A DNA stretch of 63,054 nucleotides from positions 1 through 63,054 of the forward strand of contig AUXH01000028.1 in the NCBI GenBank assembly GCA_000482145.1, in the 5' to 3' direction. Below the pieces are notes generated by a model. The model was not told the DNA's origin. It did not search any database and worked only from the letters and a program-made list of their open reading frames with translations. This document shows positions 42,701-50,218 of the stretch, one piece after another. Position 1 is the stretch's first letter; each line of letters starts with the position of its first letter. Both the position numbers and the translations under genes were made by a program. The stretch comes from Strigomonas culicis (Eukaryota; Euglenozoa; Kinetoplastea; Trypanosomatida; Trypanosomatidae).

Positions 42701-45700
42701 ATCGCGCGCCACGCGCTCATGCACGCGGTGTTCTGGGGCCTCGGCGCCGCCTTCAGCCACGAGGACCGCGAGCGGCTCGCGAAGGACCTCGACCTGCGGC
42801 CCGTCGTCGGCGGCAGCCCGCAGTCCATGATGGACGTGGAGGTGGACTATCTCACCGGCACGTGGCGCCTCGTGCGCGAGCGGGTGCGGGTCACCGACAT
42901 CCTCGCGGAGCAGGTCGGCGCCAACGACACGGTCATCCCGACGGTCGACACGTGCCGCCACGAGGACCTCCTCGCGGCCTGGCTCGGTGCGGGGCGCTCC
43001 GCCATCCTCTGCGGGCCGCCGGGCTCCGGCAAGACGATGACCATCGCCTCCATCCTTAACAACTCGCACGAGTACGAGGGGGTGTTTCTCAACTTCTCGA
43101 GCGGCACGTCCGTCGACACGGTGACCAAGGCGCTGGACCAGTGCTGCACCGTGCGCAACACGTCGAGCGGCCTCGTCCTCTCGCCCATCTCCGGCAAGCG
43201 CCTGCTCCTCTTCTGCGATGAGATCAACCTGCCGGCGCTCGACGCGTACGGCACGCAGGTCGTGGTGGAGTTCCTCCGGCAGATTGTCGAGCGCAAGGGG
43301 TTCTACCGCACCAAGGACAACAGGTGGATCCAGACGGAGAACATCCAGATCGTCGGCGCGTGCAACCCACCGACGGACCCGGGGCGCGTGCCCCTGACCC
43401 TCCGCTTCCTGCGGTGGGCGCCGGTGCTGCTCGTCGGCTTCCCGACGCCGGAGTCGCTGCAGACCATCTACGTCACCTACTGCCGCGCGATCCTGCGGGT
43501 GAACGCGCCCCTGTGCCGGGACCACGCCGCGCCCCTCGCGCGCGCGATGGTCGACACGTACCGCCAGTCCCAGCTGCACTTCACGCCGGTGCAGCAGCCG
43601 CACTACCTCTACTCCCCACGCGAGCTGTCGCGGTGGGCGCGGGCGGTGTACGAGGGCTTCACGACGTGGGAGGGCGCGCTGCAGCGGGACATGACGCCGG
43701 ACACCCTCGTCCGCCTCGCGATCCACGAGGGCCTGCGCGTCTTCGCGGACCGCCTCGTGACGACGGAGGAACGCCAGTGGACGGATGACACCATCGACGA
43801 CTGCTTCCAGCGGGTGTTTCCCGGCGTCGCGCGCACGGCGTACCAGCGGCCGATCCTCTACTCGACCCTCCTCTCACACACCTACGCGGACGCCCCGCGC
43901 GCGGACCTGCGCGCGTTCCTCCAGCGGAAGCTCAACGCCTTCTGCGAGGAGGAGATGCCGTCGCAGATGGTCGTCTTCGATGCCATGATCGACCACGTCG
44001 TGCGCATCCACCGCGTGCTGCGGCAGCCGCTCGGCCACGTGCTCATCGCCGGCTCCTCCGGCGTCGGTAAGACCGTCATCTCGCGGCTCGTCGCGTGGAT
44101 GGGGAGCTACTCCGCCTTCTGGCTCAAGGTGCACCGCAACTACGGGCTCCCCGACTTCGAGGAGGACCTGCGGGAGCTGCTGCGCCGCTCCGGCTGCAGG
44201 CGCGAGCGCATCTGCTTCATCTTCGACGAGTCGAACATCATGCAGCCCGCCTTCCTGGAGTACATGAACGCGCTGCTCGCCTCCGGCGAGGTCCCCGGCC
44301 TCTTCGACGGGGAGGAGTGGAGCACGCTGATGCAGGAAATCCGTGAGTCGCTGCAGAGCGGCGGCAGCGCGCCCCACCAGAAGCAGCGCAAGGTCTCACG
44401 CCACCACAGCAACACCGCGACGGCCGGCGGCGGCAGCGGCGGCTACATTGACGTCTCGAACGAGGGCGACCTGTACCGGTGGTTTCTCAAGAACGTGAAG
44501 GAGCTGCTGCATGTCATCTTTACGATCAACCCGTCGTCGAGTGAGTTCTCCTCGCGCACGGTCGCGAGTCCGGCGCTGTTCAACCGGTGCACAGTGGACT
44601 GGTTCGGCGACTGGGACGACCACACGCTGCGGCACATCGCCTGCGAGCTCACCAAGCCGCTGCTGCTGACGGAGAACAGCAAGAGTGCCTTCGCGACCGA
44701 GGCCGCCGCGCACGAGGCGCTCGTGGAGGCCGTGTGCGCGATCCACCAGGCGACGAAGGAGGTGAACGCGGCGCTCCGCGTGCGCGACGCGAACCAGGGC
44801 ACCTTCATCACCCCGCGCCACTTCAGCGACTTTGTCGGTCAGTTCAGCCGCCTCTTCGGCGAGAAGAAGCAGGGCGCGGTGGAGCAGCTGCAGCACCTGC
44901 GCAGCGGCCTCGCGAACCTGAAGCGCACGTCGGAGGAGGTGCGGGCGCAGCAGGCGACGCTCCGCGAGAGCGAGGCCGAGATCACCGCGCGCAGCAACGG
45001 CGCGCAGCTGATGCTCGACCGCATCGTCGCGGAGACGGACACGGCGCAGAAGGGGAAGATGATGGCGATCGAGATGCGGCAGCAGCTGCAGGAGGAGGAG
45101 GCGAAGATCTGCGAGGACCGCCAGCGTGTGCAGGACGAACTGGGGGAGGCGGAGCCGGCCCTGCGCGAGGCCGAGCGCGCGCTCGGCACCGTGAAGCCGG
45201 AGTACCTGCGCGAGATCCGCGCCTACACCACGCCACCGCCGATGGTGAAGCGCGTGCTGGAGTCCGTCGTCGCCATCATGGGCGAGCCGCGCGGCGACGA
45301 CTGGGACGTGGTCAAGACGTACATCCGGCGCGAGGACTTCCTTGCGAGCGTGAAGGAGTTCAGCCCCGCGAACGTGACCGACAGCGCGCGCGACCAGGTG
45401 AGCGTCATCATGAAGGACAAGAAGATGACGGTGGAGGCGGCCTACCGCGCCTCCAAGGCGGCGGGGCCGCTGCTGCAGTGGGTCATCGCGCAGGCGAAGT
45501 ACTCCATCATCTTCAAGCGCGTCGCGCCGATGCGGGACAAGATCGACGCCCTCACCGCCGCGCGCGACGTGAAGCTGCGCAAGCTGCAGAAGACGGAGCA
45601 CGACATCCGCGACAAGGAGGCCTCACTGCAGAAGCTCAAGTCGGAGTACCAGGCGACAACGGAGCAGATCGCGGACCTGAAGCACCGCATCGCTCTCGTC

Positions 45701-48700
45701 AGCGCCAAGTGCGACCGCGCGACCAGGATCACGGACCAGCTCGTCGACGAGCGGCGGCGCTGGGAGGCGGAGATCACGAACTTCGACACGGAGGCGCGCT
45801 CCACCATCGGCGACTGCCTCATCGCCGCGGCCTTTCTCGCTTACATCGGCTACTTTGACGAGTACACGCGGCAGCAGGTGCTGACCCCGCGCTGGCTGGA
45901 CTGTCTGCGGCGCAAGAGCGTCCCCGTCCGCGAGCACCTCTCCGTCATGGACTTCCTCGGGCTGCCCAAGCTGCGGCTCGAGTGGGAGGCGAGCGGGCTG
46001 CCCAAGGACCGGCTCTGCGTGGAGAACGCGACCATCATGCACCGCTGCAGCCGCTATACGATGCTGATCGACCCCGCCGGGATGGCCGCGCAGTTTCTGC
46101 AGGCCTACTACGCGAAGGACAAGGTGGACAAGGCGAGCTTCAGTCGGCCGGGGTACCTCAAGCAACTAGAGAACGCGGTGCGCTTTGGCTACCCCATCAT
46201 TCTCGAGGACGCGGAGTTTCTCGACCCGGCGGTGATGCCGCTGCTGAGTCAGGAGTTCCACCGCAACGGCGGCCGCTTCATCACGCGCATCGGCGCGCAG
46301 GACGTCGACCTCTCGCCCACCTTCCGGCTCTTCCTCGTGACGCGCGACCGCGACTACCAGCCGTCGCCGGACATCGCGGGGCAGGTGTGTCTGGTGAACT
46401 TCACCATGACGCTGTCCTCACTGCAGTCGCAGTGCCTGCACCGCCTGCTGCTGCAGGAGCGGCCGGAGGTGGACAGCAAGCGCACCGCGCTCATGCAGGC
46501 CCAGGGCGAGTTCCAGCTGCGCCTGCGCCTGCTAGAGCAGAACCTGCTGACGCTCATCGCCCAGTCGGAGGGCAGCCTGCTCGACAACGACGAGGCGATC
46601 CAGTCACTGCAGAAGCTCAAGTTGGAGACGAAGGGGATCCAGGAGTCGATCGAGGACAGCGATGCGTCGATGCAACTGATTGAGCAGACCGAGGGCCTCT
46701 ACCGACCCGTAGCGACGCTCGCCGCGCAGACCTTCTTTGCCCTCCGCCAGCTCAGCGAGCTCAGCACCTTCTACCGCTACGACATCCACTTCATCTTCCG
46801 CGTCGTGGACGCGGCCCTCGCCGCGCTGCCGCCGAAGCAGACGGGGCGGCCGACCGACGCGCGCGGCCACGGCGTCGCGGCGGCGACGAGCGAGGAGACC
46901 CACCGCATCGACCTGCTGGGCCGCATCGTGCTGTCGCTCGTGCACAAGCGCGTCTCGCGCGGGATGTTCCGCGGCGACCAGCTCGTGCTCGACTTGCGGC
47001 TCGCGCAGCTGCGCAGCGCGATGCTGGCCGAGATGGCCGCGCGCGGCGGCCGCCCGCTGGAGGGCCGCAACGACCCCAAGTGCGTGACGGAGGACGAGTG
47101 GGGCTGGCTGCTCGAGGGCCTGCACGCGAGCGGCGCGGCCGGGGAGGCGAGCGCCGCGGCGCCGCGCCCAGACTCGGATCTTCCGCCTATCCTCCAAAAG
47201 GAGGGATTGCTGCGCGTCGGCCCGCAGGGCCGCGCCGCCCTCAAGACGCTCCTCGCGAAGGCTGCCTTCCGCGAGCTGCGCGAGTCGCTGACGAACAGCC
47301 GCCTCACGGCGGTGTGGTCGGCCGTGCTGCTCTCGGGGTCGCCCATCGACGCCGTCGGCACGCTGCCGGCGAGCTGCTTCCCGCCCGGGGCGAGCCTCAC
47401 GCGGCGCACGGCGCTGCTCACGTTTTTGCTTTACTACGTCCGCCGCGACGCGTTCATGGAGGCGGTGCTGCGGCTGCTGCACCGCTTCTTCGACGGCGAG
47501 GAGGCGGCGAGCGGTACGCCGCCGCCGGCGGGTGACAGCGCGAGCGACGCGGCGCGCTACTTCACCGTGTCCTCGCAGAGCGTGTCGGAGGTCATCTCGG
47601 AGCTGACACTGTCGACGCCGCTGCTCATGCTCTCCGACACGAGCTACGACCCGTCGACGCAGGTGGAGCACGCCGCAGGGCCGCTCAACGCGCGGCTGCG
47701 GACCGTCGCCATGGGCAGCAAGGAGGGGACCGAGAGCGCCGACCGCTACCTCGAGGTCGCCATCCAGACGGGCGGGTGGGTGCTGCTGAAGAACGTGCAC
47801 CTCGCGCGGGCGTACATGGACCGCCTCGAGAAGCGGCTCCACTTCGAGACGTTGGAGAACCGCGTGCACCGGGACTTCCGGCTGTTCATGACGGCGGACA
47901 GCAGCGTCGCCGCGCCGGCCGGCGAGGCCGACGCGCGTGCACAGCGTGCGGCGAGCGCGCTGCCCATCAACCTGCTGGAGAAGTCCGTCCTTGTCGTGTA
48001 CGAGCCGCCGCCGGGGCTGCGCTCGTCGCTGCTGCAGACGTACGGCGCGCTGCGGCACAAGGCGGCGGATGTCGTCGGCCCCGTCGACGACCACGAGCCG
48101 ACGCCGATGCAGCGACTCTATCTGGCCGCCGCGTGGATGCACGCCGTCATTGTCGAGCGGCTCTTCTACGTGCCGCTCGGCTGGAGCGAGGCCTACGAGT
48201 ACAGTGACACGGAGTTCGTGCGGACGCTACAGGCGGTGCGGGCGTGGACGCAGCCGGGCGGCGCGGGCGGCCCGCCGACCATCTCCTGGCTCGCGCTGCA
48301 GGCGATTGTGGTGGCGACCATCTACGGCGGGAAGGTGGACAACGGGTTCGACCAGCACGTGCTCGAGATCCTCGCGCGCCGCATGCTCAACCCCAGCGTC
48401 TTCGACGCGGACCTGCAGCCGGTGAAAGGCGCGGTGGCCGCCGCGGAGCTGCCGCCGCCGCTGCCCGGCACCGCGAGCGCCTTCAGCGACGTCATGCACT
48501 GGGTCCACGCACTGCCGGAGGGCTACAGCAGCCCCGCGTGGGTCGGCCTGCCTCGCGCCGTCGCGTGCGTCATCCGCGCGCGGCAGGCGCACGCGACGAT
48601 CGAGCGCTGGTCCTCCGTGCAGATGGCGGTGAGGGAGGAGCTCGTGCTCTCGACGACCGACGCGGCCCAGCGCACCGCCGCGGAGGTGGTCGGCGCGCGC

Positions 48701-49732
48701 TGGGCCGCCGCGGTGCGCCGCCACACGGAGGCCTGGCACGAGCCGCTGCGGGCGCAGCTCGCGCTGCTGGAGCAGCACGGCTTTGTGCGCCTCGCGCTCC
48801 ACGCGAGCGACCCCAGCGAGGCGCTGCTCGGCGCGCCGGCCGCGGCGCGCGGCCGGCCGGCGGCGGACGCCCTCGCGCCGCTCGAGCTCGCGGTGCAGCG
48901 CGAGGTGCTGCACGCGGTGGAGCTGCTGCGCGAGCTGGTGGACGACATGGCGCGGCTGCGGGAGGTGTGCCGCGGCACGCGCAGCGCCAGCTCCGCCCAC
49001 CGGCTGCTCATGGGTCTCATCGTCGCGGACCAGGTGCCGCCGAGCTGGGGCCGCTTCGTCACCGCGCACCTCGAGGGCACGGCCGGCCGCTCGCGGCTGC
49101 TCGTCGGCACGTGGCTGGCCGACGTGAAGGCGCGCGCGGAGCACGCCCTCCGCCTCGCCGAGGCGACCGCGACGCAGCAGCTCCACCGCAGCGGCATCGC
49201 CCTGGGCCTGCTTTTCGCGCCCGGCTCCTTCCTCTCCGCCTTCAAGCAGCAGTGCAGCCGCGGCCAGAAGGTGCCCCTGGAGCAGCTCGCGCCGCGCGTG
49301 GAGCTGCTCCCCGGCGACGCGGCCAGCCTCGCCGCGCAGATCGCGAAGCAGCGGGAGGGCGGCAGTAGCCTGGTCTTCACGCGCATGACGCTCTACGCGG
49401 CGAAGGTGGCCGCCAACGGCCGCTGCGCGCTGCTGCGGTCGACGCAGGAGCAGTCCGTGCTCACCTCCCTGACACAGACCGTCGCCCTGCGCTGGTCGTG
49501 GGAGGCCGCGGCGGCCCCCGGCACCGGCGGCGGCGGCAGCGCCGTCCTCTCCATCGCCGCGCGGCTGCAGCAGCAGGACCCGAAGGCCAAGAGCATCGCG
49601 CTCCCCGTCTATGTGAACCACATGCGGCAGAGTCTGCTGGACGTCGTGCAGTTACCAGCGGATATACAGGAGGACATGGACGACTGGTACACCCGCGAGG
49701 TCTGTCTCTCCGCGTGGATGCCTGCGGAGTAA
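33794..49732 (+). CDS. DYNC1H1: Cytoplasmic dynein-1 heavy chain
   Basis: 5312 residues from the ATG at 33794; a GTG four codons upstream is ignored. The motor moves cargo to microtubule minus ends. Four Walker A loops are intact: AAA1 G-P-A-G-T-G-K-T at 2241, AAA2 G-P-S-G-T-G-K-T at 2530, AAA3 G-P-P-G-S-G-K-T at 3074 and AAA4 G-S-S-G-V-G-K-T at 3420. AAA1 is followed by the Walker B block W-G-C-F-D-E-F-N-R and an N-P-G-Y-A-G-R motif. Conserved blocks in AAA2 (V-F-D-G-D-V-D-P-E-W) and AAA3 (F-C-D-E-I-N-L-P), and the stalk and microtubule-binding region at about 3650-4030, follow cytoplasmic dynein-1 rather than axonemal or IFT chains. The protein is about 660 residues longer than the human one: the tail is some 330 residues longer, and AAA2 carries low-complexity inserts at about 2602-2679 and 2799-2892 (poly-Gln/Lys; Ser/Gly). 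Confidence 0.96.
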   Translation: MSFPFSDDVIKCVAALSQFSTEKSIKDAIEANPEVMRFMLPPRRVSVITAAPADEAVTSPAQLSTLSDAALATHLSSTGLVTLPDYAKEVAVLEVVPGDGKQRADGRPGVVIVTTDAAMTFQNLDAIYAGHAPGTPGRGASGAGAKPVVVSCVLITKKGKRPPAGQPLRLHDLQLQSLDLTRPLDTLQALLKSVYDPMMRTRRDQFLLRAQVQDLVSSIQSMSSVLPEVCIRRYVLQELLDLCDENPTTDVVQLVDHLGERAKDPTFLRKVLQVRNRCTAVLPMEALLDGKINEEEAAHAAEAESHVGRSDLSRSGSAEDSAAGPQPAAADPLGGEIESDGSEPSTWFVQRKLTYWQRVHVWAEEVLEQLQSREWRLVHRLLGHRVDTTYAPEYVRYGTTIRGYIQFLQSIPEKQIAAITFANFKLVVDEVLNSVCRPSKYPPRLVARLLYGILAEFSWAWVGLNEEQHTIGDELFLDAPPGEEPAAAEGTNAAALGYGVRTLRALRRSKDALDYLQDCYGERLRALSEQLSLSALRVPGEHGRVAALQARCIQLRDVLEGHFQLIRQLQVVFPQQLQRANSARNSLDAGKDMEGLKNFNLPSTINVTNLSSQSNQFLKDIEWAYQRLLASIGAVSPLSASIVHLAEAARAATSSHATACIWRIDSASEARFLAALQQYREQRDVCDEQIALIVGHLLSQELELHGGSEPSPVAPEMVSVHSRKGCIAYADLDTRMYRIFANFRFLRLEKTRRVVQSYQRPVSSKINHYIKAIQENYFSVAIAKREATINASLLRCSPTVAHLLWEIHLDECLRECVVRRDYVSEQGWHQLLSLRNVEHEWRLDAALAAFMGYPLSDLVTRELRLGSEVHGCAYALAYLLLLYPEEEMEWSADPHLAVARELVDTRDPGATLAAKDRLLLLGVVQAAKRVRAEIRNIRGTQNTIRERVEASVKAWCEAHRAFVASCETDATGAALCGPVLRVVEATPPPPDAAVAKAPVVHAGVPATVLTPSLRHSFTTSAGRPPLASPTPLIADSFNCVPSAAAMGGRHAYVVDVNFPWEIAVLEQDVRCLEKFGLLAGSMAGPAQAVRDFVHLNEHRHRLATCLVELLKIYYATVDREDEMVALLATEEYQMIQEALFTEGFALRWSDDGQVAQYTQALSEKVQHFVLTMQEVRDKTEAVASKIRSFHLRPFHPEGILQRTTEIARIAAALGLRCVNAHYWARTMQPLLDAALVQQIKYLLQGWTLDFTSMRDDSRYLDTRAQTEVYHLRPLRVRMRVVYKEVKLESQAATWRSYWMGELARYFQWIDVVPRLYNEDDVQKQDVEAAQTQVRQLQQIMRSGCPPEETQRGCVRLLAQLPSYALTEPLHAIEQCISDAVGVEEEWRQSQQFLNLDVGLLQQRLGSDLRKWRSTLQLMRKVTSRLMDYTQPNRLLGGILIVAEDAQMELGRKLDQVTEFTHNKFKDVLEREIEVMYEKVKTERTKLDALDVISTMSDAAAFLSEVPRLKAEMESNEAYVDLMVELEASLVKIGHVFPDAWLHATRVRDDYRSLKELIDRKMKALTARRPFLEQSALDTAATLEAKIRKLDEDVQAIDDGRAQRAPTATQRIIVRLHEEAKTLCDEAKRVAAIQQSLGLAPYDTALIERVLDDTEKMREVWDHVSRALTVIEELGATPFFEVVPRRLHEDLQRLGHDVDNFPPAIRGYRVCGELLETIEHVLACRRFIQDLRSDAMSPLERAQRHWLLLRQQLGANWVLESLRVQDIWDSDPNANAVIYNDVLELAQGERRIEVQLQQINAFWESFQFQLTVYKKHVALVRGWDQVFERLNDDLATFSGMRASPFFTAQQVIALTNESENRLNQLRQILETLLDIQKRWVYLDGIFSGNLEIRAQLPHDTVQFDRASKELLHVMPRPRANGALPEVRAQFFLEDEKLLLTLERISTQLAAVQRALTVYLDTQRRRFPRFFFVGDDDLLEILGNSRDPHFLSKHLRKMFTALASFTVEGTHLVGFSSAEGEDIRYVGSGPVFKDRPLYDWLQDAEQGMVATLRSRTLAAAAELTRAGSVSTAWMNSYPLQVMGLALQLWWTQLQERLFASDAVVTTRAAPRPADKAPLDSPAVAAMEDLLQHLASAVLGANLSVAARHRCEQAITIAVYQRDTSRALVAHQVRSRKDFEWLRVLRLYANSKQEVECHMADAMLVHGFEYGGAYDRLVQTPLTDKCYLTLMQAIHTRLGGSPVGPAGTGKTETVKALGVQTGRHVLVFNCDDTFDYQAVSRIFLGLCQVGAWGCFDEFNRLEERIISALSQQILVIQESLRGRSPEVELSEHRVPLNANVAIFITMNPGYAGRSKLPGNLKQLFRTVTMTVPDRETIAEVMLFAQGYQTAELLSRKVVPLFRLCEDQFSRQAHYDFGLRALKSVLVAAGTRKRGAASAVRRGRAADAECALLLESIVATISPKLVTQDASLFYPLLRDFFPDQPLPELLEQRIHDAVIAICNESGMSAHPAWVEKICQLHHTKETRHGTMIVGPSGTGKTAAWKTLASAMVHVDQQLSVQAYVLSPKVLNKNDLFGTLDVTTREWKDGVLTCILRRILDAEQRVRDRGVEGDLENEDTDLSETETSPSPIGSPLREADAAAERGHSPVPRVPPIRISLVRQQYQQKQKQQLKQQQAYTKQHWIVFDGDVDPEWVENMNSVLDDNKVLTLPNGERLALPSSVRIFFEVQDLCYATPATVSRCGMVWFSAGTVPLSSLLSYAHYQLSCKRVADFRGRRMRWTFEEDMVGTTNTDDAGRLAFTECVISGMRGKVYGEYVYTNASPSIEMVLGSSRHRSSVMIDTSMDDGPPLEASLHERSLFGESAAAGGGGGGDPNASVRPLNMTVTGRREHPGAKRVQETLTAAWAPAFQKGELLARGVALVNSAAYRDKCIMAFSCLQVLQSVFALLWAALWRTFSSEQESGEVLSGEVLLRIARHALMHAVFWGLGAAFSHEDRERLAKDLDLRPVVGGSPQSMMDVEVDYLTGTWRLVRERVRVTDILAEQVGANDTVIPTVDTCRHEDLLAAWLGAGRSAILCGPPGSGKTMTIASILNNSHEYEGVFLNFSSGTSVDTVTKALDQCCTVRNTSSGLVLSPISGKRLLLFCDEINLPALDAYGTQVVVEFLRQIVERKGFYRTKDNRWIQTENIQIVGACNPPTDPGRVPLTLRFLRWAPVLLVGFPTPESLQTIYVTYCRAILRVNAPLCRDHAAPLARAMVDTYRQSQLHFTPVQQPHYLYSPRELSRWARAVYEGFTTWEGALQRDMTPDTLVRLAIHEGLRVFADRLVTTEERQWTDDTIDDCFQRVFPGVARTAYQRPILYSTLLSHTYADAPRADLRAFLQRKLNAFCEEEMPSQMVVFDAMIDHVVRIHRVLRQPLGHVLIAGSSGVGKTVISRLVAWMGSYSAFWLKVHRNYGLPDFEEDLRELLRRSGCRRERICFIFDESNIMQPAFLEYMNALLASGEVPGLFDGEEWSTLMQEIRESLQSGGSAPHQKQRKVSRHHSNTATAGGGSGGYIDVSNEGDLYRWFLKNVKELLHVIFTINPSSSEFSSRTVASPALFNRCTVDWFGDWDDHTLRHIACELTKPLLLTENSKSAFATEAAAHEALVEAVCAIHQATKEVNAALRVRDANQGTFITPRHFSDFVGQFSRLFGEKKQGAVEQLQHLRSGLANLKRTSEEVRAQQATLRESEAEITARSNGAQLMLDRIVAETDTAQKGKMMAIEMRQQLQEEEAKICEDRQRVQDELGEAEPALREAERALGTVKPEYLREIRAYTTPPPMVKRVLESVVAIMGEPRGDDWDVVKTYIRREDFLASVKEFSPANVTDSARDQVSVIMKDKKMTVEAAYRASKAAGPLLQWVIAQAKYSIIFKRVAPMRDKIDALTAARDVKLRKLQKTEHDIRDKEASLQKLKSEYQATTEQIADLKHRIALVSAKCDRATRITDQLVDERRRWEAEITNFDTEARSTIGDCLIAAAFLAYIGYFDEYTRQQVLTPRWLDCLRRKSVPVREHLSVMDFLGLPKLRLEWEASGLPKDRLCVENATIMHRCSRYTMLIDPAGMAAQFLQAYYAKDKVDKASFSRPGYLKQLENAVRFGYPIILEDAEFLDPAVMPLLSQEFHRNGGRFITRIGAQDVDLSPTFRLFLVTRDRDYQPSPDIAGQVCLVNFTMTLSSLQSQCLHRLLLQERPEVDSKRTALMQAQGEFQLRLRLLEQNLLTLIAQSEGSLLDNDEAIQSLQKLKLETKGIQESIEDSDASMQLIEQTEGLYRPVATLAAQTFFALRQLSELSTFYRYDIHFIFRVVDAALAALPPKQTGRPTDARGHGVAAATSEETHRIDLLGRIVLSLVHKRVSRGMFRGDQLVLDLRLAQLRSAMLAEMAARGGRPLEGRNDPKCVTEDEWGWLLEGLHASGAAGEASAAAPRPDSDLPPILQKEGLLRVGPQGRAALKTLLAKAAFRELRESLTNSRLTAVWSAVLLSGSPIDAVGTLPASCFPPGASLTRRTALLTFLLYYVRRDAFMEAVLRLLHRFFDGEEAASGTPPPAGDSASDAARYFTVSSQSVSEVISELTLSTPLLMLSDTSYDPSTQVEHAAGPLNARLRTVAMGSKEGTESADRYLEVAIQTGGWVLLKNVHLARAYMDRLEKRLHFETLENRVHRDFRLFMTADSSVAAPAGEADARAQRAASALPINLLEKSVLVVYEPPPGLRSSLLQTYGALRHKAADVVGPVDDHEPTPMQRLYLAAAWMHAVIVERLFYVPLGWSEAYEYSDTEFVRTLQAVRAWTQPGGAGGPPTISWLALQAIVVATIYGGKVDNGFDQHVLEILARRMLNPSVFDADLQPVKGAVAAAELPPPLPGTASAFSDVMHWVHALPEGYSSPAWVGLPRAVACVIRARQAHATIERWSSVQMAVREELVLSTTDAAQRTAAEVVGARWAAAVRRHTEAWHEPLRAQLALLEQHGFVRLALHASDPSEALLGAPAAARGRPAADALAPLELAVQREVLHAVELLRELVDDMARLREVCRGTRSASSAHRLLMGLIVADQVPPSWGRFVTAHLEGTAGRSRLLVGTWLADVKARAEHALRLAEATATQQLHRSGIALGLLFAPGSFLSAFKQQCSRGQKVPLEQLAPRVELLPGDAASLAAQIAKQREGGSSLVFTRMTLYAAKVAANGRCALLRSTQEQSVLTSLTQTVALRWSWEAAAAPGTGGGGSAVLSIAARLQQQDPKAKSIALPVYVNHMRQSLLDVVQLPADIQEDMDDWYTREVCLSAWMPAE

Positions 49733-49750
49733 GAAGAATAGGAAGAAATA

Positions 49751-49782
<32 letters not shown>

Positions 49783-50218
49783 GAGGGAGGGGGGGGAAGA
49801 AAACGTAGACAGCGTAACACAGGGCACTTCTGTTTTCTCTTCTGTTTTTGGTTTTATATTTGTTTATTTATTTGTTGATGTTGTTGTTGCTTTATCACGA
49901 CTGTACTTACTATTATTGTTATTTTTGCGTTTTGTCCGAATAGAATTTTTGTTGGCGTTACTCTAACAAATCATATAGTTCCTTTCCGTCGTGAACGTGC
50001 GGAAGTCCTTTTGAAATTGCAACATGCACATCGCAGTAGAGGCACATACATGATTGGATACACACATATATAAAAGAAAAAGGTGGGGATGACGCTGCTC
50101 TTTATGTTAATGCTATTTTTTTTTCTCTCTCTGCCTCTTCTATTATAGTTCTTAAGGAATATCGATTCCCCATTTGTTCGTCTTTACTTTTGCCATTATC
50201 AGCAGTCTGCGCTCCCCG
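49733..50218 (+). promoter_or_regulatory. Spacer with (GA)n and splice acceptor
   Basis: Starts with a purine stretch at about 49751-49800 containing a (GA)n array and a G-run, right after the dynein stop. Near the end a pyrimidine tract at 50114-50142 leads into ATAG at 50145-50148, a strong acceptor about 70 bases before the ATG at 50219. No gene seen. Confidence 0.55.
49753..49784 (+). repeat. (GA)n purine repeat
   Basis: Imperfect GA array followed by a G-rich stretch in the presumed 3' untranslated region of the dynein mRNA. Confidence 0.8.

Noticed and set aside
39521..43726. Two long antisense open frames (about 751 and 643 codons) opposite dynein
   Set aside because: They mirror G/C-rich dynein codons, are rich in Arg/His/Leu/Val/Ala with no domain, and have no splice acceptor on that strand. 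The dynein frame carries all the family motifs.
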